In this document: positions 58,635 to 64,000 of the stretch, piece by piece
How the letters are laid out: the number at the start of each line of letters is the position of its first letter
How positions within the stretch are numbered: the first letter of the stretch is position 1
Position numbers and translations under genes: made by a program
The notes under the pieces: generated by a model
What the model was told of the DNA's origin: nothing
The model's database searches: none
The model's input: only the letters and a program-made list of their open reading frames with translations
Source of the DNA: Occultella glacieicola
GTDB lineage: Bacteria > Actinomycetota > Actinomycetes > Actinomycetales > Beutenbergiaceae
NCBI RefSeq assembly: GCF_004353825.1
Contig: NZ_SMNA01000006.1
Location: 186,001 to 250,000 of the forward strand
Direction of reading: 5' to 3'
Length of the DNA: 64,000 nucleotides

Positions 58635-61508
58635 CTAGAGGAACTCGCGGTCCGTCGTCGTCTCCACCGCGTGCAGTCCGGTCGGCCGGTCCGCGCGGTC
58701 CACTGCCGCCCGGCGCCCGGTCGGTTCCTTCGGCGCGAACAGCGCGACCTCGCGCCGCAGCAGCCGGGGCGAGAGGTCCACGCGCAACGCCGTGTCCGCA
58801 TCGGCGGGTCGCAGGCTGACCGTGGGCCCCACCCGGTCGTTGGGCGTGATTCGCTCGGCAGCGGGGTAGGCGACCTGCGGGAGCCACAGCCGCGCGGTGT
58901 GGACGTAGTGCCGGTCGGCGGCCCGCGCCGTGGAGGTGAACATCTCCTGGGCGAAGGTCGTCTCACTGACGGTCGTGGGCAGGAAGAATGCCGGCTCCTC
59001 CTGCCAGACGTCGTCGGAGTACTTCCCCACCCGGCCCACCCGCCGGTGCGGCAGATCGAGTTCGCCGTCGTTACTGAGCTGGCGGAGCCGCCTCGTGCGC
59101 TCCTGACCGAGGTATCCGCGGGCCTGTCCCGACCCCCAGAACTCCACGAGTTGCCCCCGGGCACCGAGCTCGCTCCCGGAGACATCGGTGTCCACGTCGA
59201 GGTGGCCGCGTTCCTGACCGCCGGGCACCCTCGCCGCGAATGCCTCGTAGGCCTCGGCGAATGCCTGCTGCGCCCACCCCTCGGTGTACACGGCGCGGTA
59301 GGCGGCGACCAGGAGCCGGGTGCCGATGTCGACCTGCTCCTCCTCCTGGCGGGCGACCGCCATCGCCGCCGGGAACCGCTCGATCACGTCGTCGGTGAGG
59401 TCCTCGTAGACGGCCTCGGCGGGCTCCCACGGCCGGTGGATCACCTCCGCGATCACGGTGGCCCAACTGCGCCAGCCTGCCAACAGTAGCCGCAGCCGCG
59501 CGAGTTGTTTGCCCTCCCACAGGAAGGCGGCGGCGTCGCGGCGCTGTCGGGCCAGCACGTTCGCCACCTCCCACTCGTAGTGGCGGAACGCCTTGTAGAA
59601 CGCGTGGTTGAAGCCCACCAACGCCACGACCGCCAGGATCACCACGCCCCCGGTGAGCCAGGCGTACACCGACCAGTCCGGTTCGGGGTCGGCCTGTGTG
59701 GCCCACACCCACACCACCGCGATGACCACGGCGGCGATCGCGAGGGTCCACCGCCACTGGCGCAGCAGCCGCTCCTTGGCCCGGTCGAGCGCTGCGGTCG
59801 CGGGGGCGGTGACGTCGTCACGCCGGTCGAGGAACCGCTGCCGGCTCGCCTCCACCTCGTCCAGGCGCCGGGCGACGTCCTCGCCGACCCGCGACATCAC
59901 ACTGCGGCTGTGCTGGGCGTGCCAGCGGGCGAACTCCGCCTCCACGGCGCGGGCCTCGCGCACGGCGCGCTCCGCGTCGGCGATCGCGGCCGCCAGCCGG
60001 GCGTCCTCGCCGGCTGCGTCGGCGTCACCGCCCGACGGCGCCGGCTCGCCCGCGGCGGGTGGCGGCGCCTGGGCGTCGGCTCGTTCGGCGACGGCCAGGG
60101 CACGGGCCTCCTGGAGCCGGATCACCTCGCCCTCACGGACCTCGCGGTCCCGGGCCAGGTCGAGCCGGTGGGAGCGCAGGTCCTGAACGGCGAGGGCGTC
60201 GAGCCGGCGGCCGTCGCGGGTGCGGAAGACCGTGCCGGGTGCGGGCACCACATCGCCGGGCCGCAGAACCTCCCGGACGCCCGTCTGGGTCGGGGACTCC
60301 ATCCCCGGGATCGGGCCACCGTCCGCCAGGGCGAAGGCGAGGTCGCGCAGCCTGATCCAGGTGTTCGCGGGCGGCGGGGCGCCGCGGGTGGCCTCATAGG
60401 CGATCTCGTCGTCCATGGTGCGGCGCGCGGCGTCGATCGCATCGCGCGCCACCGCCTCGGCGTCGTCGACGGCCCGCGGACCGACGGTGACCAGCACCCC
60501 GGAGCCGTGCCCGACCAGGTGCTCGGTCGCGGAGCGTTCGAGACTGGTCCGGCCGCTGTTCGCCGTCCACGCCGCGACCGCGCCCACGGTGCGCAGGTTG
60601 AACCGGGCGGCCCGGCCCAGCGCCCGGCGCAGCCCCTCCCGGGTGCGCTCGGGGGCGTCGCCCGCGGGCGGGGTCTGCGCGACCCACTCCGGTGCCTCAA
60701 GGACGGTCTGCGCCGCCCGCCGGGCGATCAGGTCGGGCTCGCTCGCGGGCGCCGCCCAGGCGACCACGCGGCCCGGGCCCTGGGGTCCGAGGCCGGCCGG
60801 GTCGAGGGCCTTGCGGGCGAGCACGTCGACCACGCCCTCCCCCACGACCGAACGGATCGAGACCCTGGCGACCACCACGTCCTCGGGGTTGGCGGAGGAG
60901 TCCGTGGTGACCTTGTCGAACGCGCCGCCCGGCACCCCGCGCAGGATGCCTGCTGCGACCGACACCGCCGCCGCGGCGTGACCGGCGTAGTTCTCCGCCG
61001 CGCGCACGTAGATGGACATCCGGTCCAGGTCCGGACGGTCCTCGGGCGAGATGACCACGTTCGCCTCCCAGCCCGGTGCTAGGATCTCGCCGGGCAGCCC
61101 GTGCACGCCCGACGCCGGGATCACCAGGATCGAGCGGTGCAGCCGGGTCATGACCCGCCCCGACGGGTCCCTCGGCAGAGCTCGCTCGATCGTCACGCCG
61201 ATCTCCTGGCCGAGGTCGGTGAGCTCGGTCGAGACCGCGTCTGCGGTGACCGCGAACTGGACGGCGACCACCCGCACGAGGTCCAACCGGTACCGGCCGA
61301 GGTGGGCGAACAGGTCCACCCGGTGCTCGCCGTCGCGGTCGACGAGGACGGCGCTCACGTGCACCGGCGCCGGCGGTGCCTCGATCACGTCAACGGGGTC
61401 CACCCACAGCGACGCCCCCGTGATCCCCTGCTTGGCCCACACGGCGACCAGCGAGCGGACATCGCGGGCGGCGGGCCCGCCCGCGATGATGACGGAGGCG
61501 GTGTCCAT
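58635..61508 (-). CDS. 957-residue two-pass membrane protein, partner of tubulin-like protein
   Basis: A 957-residue protein of no family I can name. It opens with a nucleotide-fold-like strand and Gly turn (ASVIIAGGPAARDVRSLVAV). An Ala/Glu-rich coiled-coil segment spans about 460-580. Two membrane helices follow (about 584-602, LAIAAVVIAVVWVWA; about 614-635, WLTGGVVILAVVALVGFNHA). The remainder (640-957) is cytosolic and helical. Its ATG overlaps the stop of the tubulin-like gene (TGATG), so synthesis is coupled, and both proteins end in Arg-Glu-Phe-Leu. It may anchor a tubulin-like polymer to the membrane; this is inference. Confidence 0.8.
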   Translation of the reverse strand: MDTASVIIAGGPAARDVRSLVAVWAKQGITGASLWVDPVDVIEAPPAPVHVSAVLVDRDGEHRVDLFAHLGRYRLDLVRVVAVQFAVTADAVSTELTDLGQEIGVTIERALPRDPSGRVMTRLHRSILVIPASGVHGLPGEILAPGWEANVVISPEDRPDLDRMSIYVRAAENYAGHAAAAVSVAAGILRGVPGGAFDKVTTDSSANPEDVVVARVSIRSVVGEGVVDVLARKALDPAGLGPQGPGRVVAWAAPASEPDLIARRAAQTVLEAPEWVAQTPPAGDAPERTREGLRRALGRAARFNLRTVGAVAAWTANSGRTSLERSATEHLVGHGSGVLVTVGPRAVDDAEAVARDAIDAARRTMDDEIAYEATRGAPPPANTWIRLRDLAFALADGGPIPGMESPTQTGVREVLRPGDVVPAPGTVFRTRDGRRLDALAVQDLRSHRLDLARDREVREGEVIRLQEARALAVAERADAQAPPPAAGEPAPSGGDADAAGEDARLAAAIADAERAVREARAVEAEFARWHAQHSRSVMSRVGEDVARRLDEVEASRQRFLDRRDDVTAPATAALDRAKERLLRQWRWTLAIAAVVIAVVWVWATQADPEPDWSVYAWLTGGVVILAVVALVGFNHAFYKAFRHYEWEVANVLARQRRDAAAFLWEGKQLARLRLLLAGWRSWATVIAEVIHRPWEPAEAVYEDLTDDVIERFPAAMAVARQEEEQVDIGTRLLVAAYRAVYTEGWAQQAFAEAYEAFAARVPGGQERGHLDVDTDVSGSELGARGQLVEFWGSGQARGYLGQERTRRLRQLSNDGELDLPHRRVGRVGKYSDDVWQEEPAFFLPTTVSETTFAQEMFTSTARAADRHYVHTARLWLPQVAYPAAERITPNDRVGPTVSLRPADADTALRVDLSPRLLRREVALFAPKEPTGRRAAVDRADRPTGLHAVETTTDREFL

Positions 61509-64000
61509 CAGAGGAACTCGCGTTCGTCGTCCACGAACGAATCGATCGCCCGATAGAGGTCGCGCAGCACGGACCGGATCAGGTGGCGCAGGTCGAAGGA
61601 TCCGGGATAGCCCAGGAGGTCGTTCGCCCGCTCGAGGTCGTCGAAGTGGCGCCCGAACCCCTTCGCGATCCGCTCCACATCCGCCTTCGCCGCGGAACGT
61701 CGCTCCTCCGCCGTGGTCGGGTCGGCGTCCTCGGTCTCGTCGTCCTGGGCGCGGCGGCCCTCCTGGATCCAGGCCCGCAGGTCCGCCGGCAGGGAGTTCG
61801 TCGCCCCCTCGCCGAGGTCCAGCAGCCGGAAGTACGGGCGCATCGGCGTGAGCGACTCCTCGTCGTTCACCCGCAGCAGGGTCAACGAGAGCGACTCGAG
61901 TACCTGCGGCAGGGCTTCGGCGCCGCGGCCGTCACCGACCAGCAGAGGTTCCTCGAAGGTCAGCCAGTCCGCGGCCCCGGACGCACCGGCCGGCACGAAC
62001 AGCCGCACCGGCGACGGCTGGACCTGCTTGAGCAGGGCCGCCACGAAGTAGCCACGGACCATCGCCGCGAGTGTGGTCGGGTGCATCGGCACCGCCTCGC
62101 CGAGCGGTCGGGACCGACGCCAGCGCCAGAACTCCTCACGGTCGGTCGTGGTCGCCTTCTTGCTCCCCCAGTCACTCGCGATCGGACGCATCAGGCTGTC
62201 GAACACGACCGGTTCGTACGGCTCGGCGAGCACCGTGAACACGTCGATGAACGCGGCCTCGGTGTCCGAGAGCGCCTGCTCGACGGCGGGACCGTACTGC
62301 TTGCGTGCCTCGAGGACGCCGATCAGGCGCTGCCGGGCGGCGGACTTCTCCGGCAGCGGGATCTCGCTGAACTGCCGCGAGTACTGGATCTCGCGGTTGT
62401 GCACCCGGGTGAGCACGGCCGTGTTCACCCGGACCAGCGGTGAGCCCGCGTTCAGTGCTGCGACGAACTGACCCTCGAACCTGGTCAGCCGGTCGGCGTG
62501 CTCCCGCGGGGAGACCCCGTCCTCGGACAGGTAGGACCGCAGACCCTCCTGCATATAGCCCCCGATGGGGGTGCCCGGCTCCCGGATCCAGGCCGTCGCC
62601 CGGCCCAGCACGTCCTCGGCCGAGACCGCCATCGAGACCGCGGCCCGGGCCGGCGCCGCGGACGAGGTCCGCTGGAACTGGGCGTCCGACGGCACCCATC
62701 GCTGGGTCAGCCGCAGCACGCTCTGCCGGGTGCCCTCCTTCGCACCGGTGAGGATCTGACGCTCCGCCACGCCGCGTGCCTCGTTCTCGAGGTCCAGCCC
62801 GACGGTCCGGGTGATCAACGCGCGCAGGGTGGCCGGGAACGTCTCGACGTCCTCGAGGAGGAACTCGTTCGGACCCGGCTTCAGCCGCGCCGGGATCACG
62901 TCCGCGTCCGGCCAGGTGGACACCACCGAGCCGCGGCCGTCGAGCCCGCTGGCCACGGCGGTGCCCAGGGCCTCGACGCCGTGGTCGACCGCGTCGGTGA
63001 GCGGCTGCAGCAGACCCTTGGCGAGGTCGGCCACCAGACCGTGCGCCATCTCGCGGACCTCCGCCTCCTGCTCCCACTCCAGGGTCTGCACGGCCCGGTC
63101 GACCGCGGACTCGACCTCCTGCTCGGTCACGTTGCGGTTCGAGCCGAGGACGCGGCTGATCTCCGAGTCGAGGTCGGCGGCCCAGCGGCGCCGGTGGTCG
63201 GCCTCGCTGCGTAGCTCCCGGCCGACCTCCTCGAGTTCGGCGACGAGTCGCTTGAGCATCGCGGCGGCCACCGGACCGCCGTGCTTGGCCACGGCGTCCG
63301 CGGTCACGTCAACCACCTGGACCTGGATCGCGTCGACCCATTCGCGGGAGCGCTGGGTGCGCAGGCTGCGCATCCGGGCGGCGAACTGGCCGCGCCGGTC
63401 CACGACCGCCTGCCGGATCCGGATCCGCACGTCGTCGGTCGCGAACCCCTTGCCACCGGCCCCGACCCGGACCACCTCCATGACCTCGGCGGTGAGTTGG
63501 TTGCCGGCCGCCTTGACGTCGTCGCCGCGCTGCAGCGCCTCGATGATGTCGTTGCGTTCCTCCCCACGCTCGTCCAGGCCGGACGCGGCGAGGAACGCGC
63601 CGAACGCGTTCGTGGCCTGCTCCTGGATCAGGTGCCGCGGCGGGCGCTCGTCCTCGCGGCTGCGGAGCAGCTCGTGCCGCTCGAGCACGAGGTGGACGAC
63701 GGACCGGGCCAGGTGCTCGGAGGCATAGTCGCGGAACCGGTCGCGGCCCAGGCCGACCCGCGCCGAGCCGAGCGCGGTGAACGGGGTCTCGGTGCCACCG
63801 GGGTGCAGGCGCAGGTGATCGGTGACGGCCTGGGCGGTGGACGCCCACTGGGCCTGGGTGTACGCGGAGAGCCGGTCCTGCAGGCTGGAACTGGCCACCC
63901 AGGAGGCGATGGACCGCCCCATCGCCCGGTAGACGTCGTTCTGGGTCCGGTAGGTGACGTGCTCGTTCCGGGCACCGACCAGGAAGGGGAACCGGGGTCC
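61508..64000 (-). CDS. tubulin-like (Tubulin_2) protein, 5' end beyond the window
   Basis: 830 residues are visible and the frame stays open to the window edge, beginning FPFLVGARNEHVTYRTQNDV, then YRAMGRSIASWVASSSLQDR. That stretch resembles the actinobacterial Tubulin_2 family (large tubulin/FtsZ-like proteins of about 1000-1200 residues). The GTP-binding tubulin motif (GGTGS-like) would lie upstream and is not visible, so the call rests on the downstream part. Much of the chain is helical with charged coiled-coil-like runs (KRLVAELEEVGRELRSEADH, SAVDRAVQTLEWEQEAEVRE). It ends DEREFL. It is co-translated with the 957-residue membrane protein. Confidence 0.6.
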   Translation of the reverse strand, partial: GPRFPFLVGARNEHVTYRTQNDVYRAMGRSIASWVASSSLQDRLSAYTQAQWASTAQAVTDHLRLHPGGTETPFTALGSARVGLGRDRFRDYASEHLARSVVHLVLERHELLRSREDERPPRHLIQEQATNAFGAFLAASGLDERGEERNDIIEALQRGDDVKAAGNQLTAEVMEVVRVGAGGKGFATDDVRIRIRQAVVDRRGQFAARMRSLRTQRSREWVDAIQVQVVDVTADAVAKHGGPVAAAMLKRLVAELEEVGRELRSEADHRRRWAADLDSEISRVLGSNRNVTEQEVESAVDRAVQTLEWEQEAEVREMAHGLVADLAKGLLQPLTDAVDHGVEALGTAVASGLDGRGSVVSTWPDADVIPARLKPGPNEFLLEDVETFPATLRALITRTVGLDLENEARGVAERQILTGAKEGTRQSVLRLTQRWVPSDAQFQRTSSAAPARAAVSMAVSAEDVLGRATAWIREPGTPIGGYMQEGLRSYLSEDGVSPREHADRLTRFEGQFVAALNAGSPLVRVNTAVLTRVHNREIQYSRQFSEIPLPEKSAARQRLIGVLEARKQYGPAVEQALSDTEAAFIDVFTVLAEPYEPVVFDSLMRPIASDWGSKKATTTDREEFWRWRRSRPLGEAVPMHPTTLAAMVRGYFVAALLKQVQPSPVRLFVPAGASGAADWLTFEEPLLVGDGRGAEALPQVLESLSLTLLRVNDEESLTPMRPYFRLLDLGEGATNSLPADLRAWIQEGRRAQDDETEDADPTTAEERRSAAKADVERIAKGFGRHFDDLERANDLLGYPGSFDLRHLIRSVLRDLYRAIDSFVDDEREFL

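Noticed and set aside
1..64000. tRNA genes, CRISPR arrays, prophage or insertion sequences
   Set aside because: No cloverleaf-like sequence, spaced repeat array, integrase, phage structural gene or transposase was recognised by reading; a covariance-model search was not possible.

Overview
The window is high-GC DNA with strong third-position GC bias, many GTG starts, several ATGA/GTGA gene overlaps and some apparently leaderless starts. Gene content points to a free-living actinobacterium: SHOCT, DUF6325 and DUF1269 proteins, a 13E12-type DUF222/HNH gene, a class E sortase, an IdeR-type iron box, Tubulin_2 and a large LAL regulator. Order Micrococcales is my best guess, at low confidence. I saw no rRNA, tRNA, CRISPR array, prophage or insertion sequence.

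Layout. 1-3168: a truncated conserved protein, an MFS drug exporter and a lipid-binding-like protein. 3292-8318 (minus): a redox cluster of a DUF4331 protein, a DyP peroxidase, an enoyl-CoA hydratase, a sulfite-oxidase-like protein and an uncharacterised leader gene. 8453-15697 (minus): a peptide and amino-acid operon with M24 and M20 peptidases, an APC permease, an MFS exporter and small SHOCT/DUF6325 proteins. 15887-19972 (plus): a Ca2+-type P-ATPase, DUF1269 and DUF6325-SHOCT genes, facing a MalT-like LAL regulator (19945-22638). A palindrome CACCC-N6-GGGTG recurs exactly in three intergenic regions here and nearly so in two more sites, suggesting one undescribed regulon.

22799-28125: an ArsR/SRPBCC pair with a clear operator, a PH-like membrane protein, a deaminase, a nitroreductase, a frameshifted DUF222/HNH pseudogene behind a perfect LexA box, and a chloramphenicol-phosphotransferase-like kinase. 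28222-33494 (minus): a siderophore-iron uptake locus (FecBCDE type plus siderophore-interacting reductase) with two predicted IdeR/DtxR boxes.

35685-50305: a LacI-regulated carbohydrate locus. The LacI gene is translationally coupled to an FAD-dependent oxidoreductase and followed by a sugar ABC transporter. Related 14-bp operators precede the LacI gene, a secreted DUF4127-NEW3-CBM32 protein and a chimeric secreted protein that carries only the first part of a DUF4127 domain. Between them sit a class E sortase and two exported ferritin-like proteins.

50389-58609 holds accessory and housekeeping genes: rhodanese, an N-terminally truncated orphan HepT, two GNATs, an MFS protein, a PatB/MalY lyase, cardiolipin synthase and an APH kinase. 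58635-64000 (minus) contains two very large overlapping genes: a tubulin-like (Tubulin_2) protein cut by the window end, and an uncharacterised 957-residue two-pass membrane protein.
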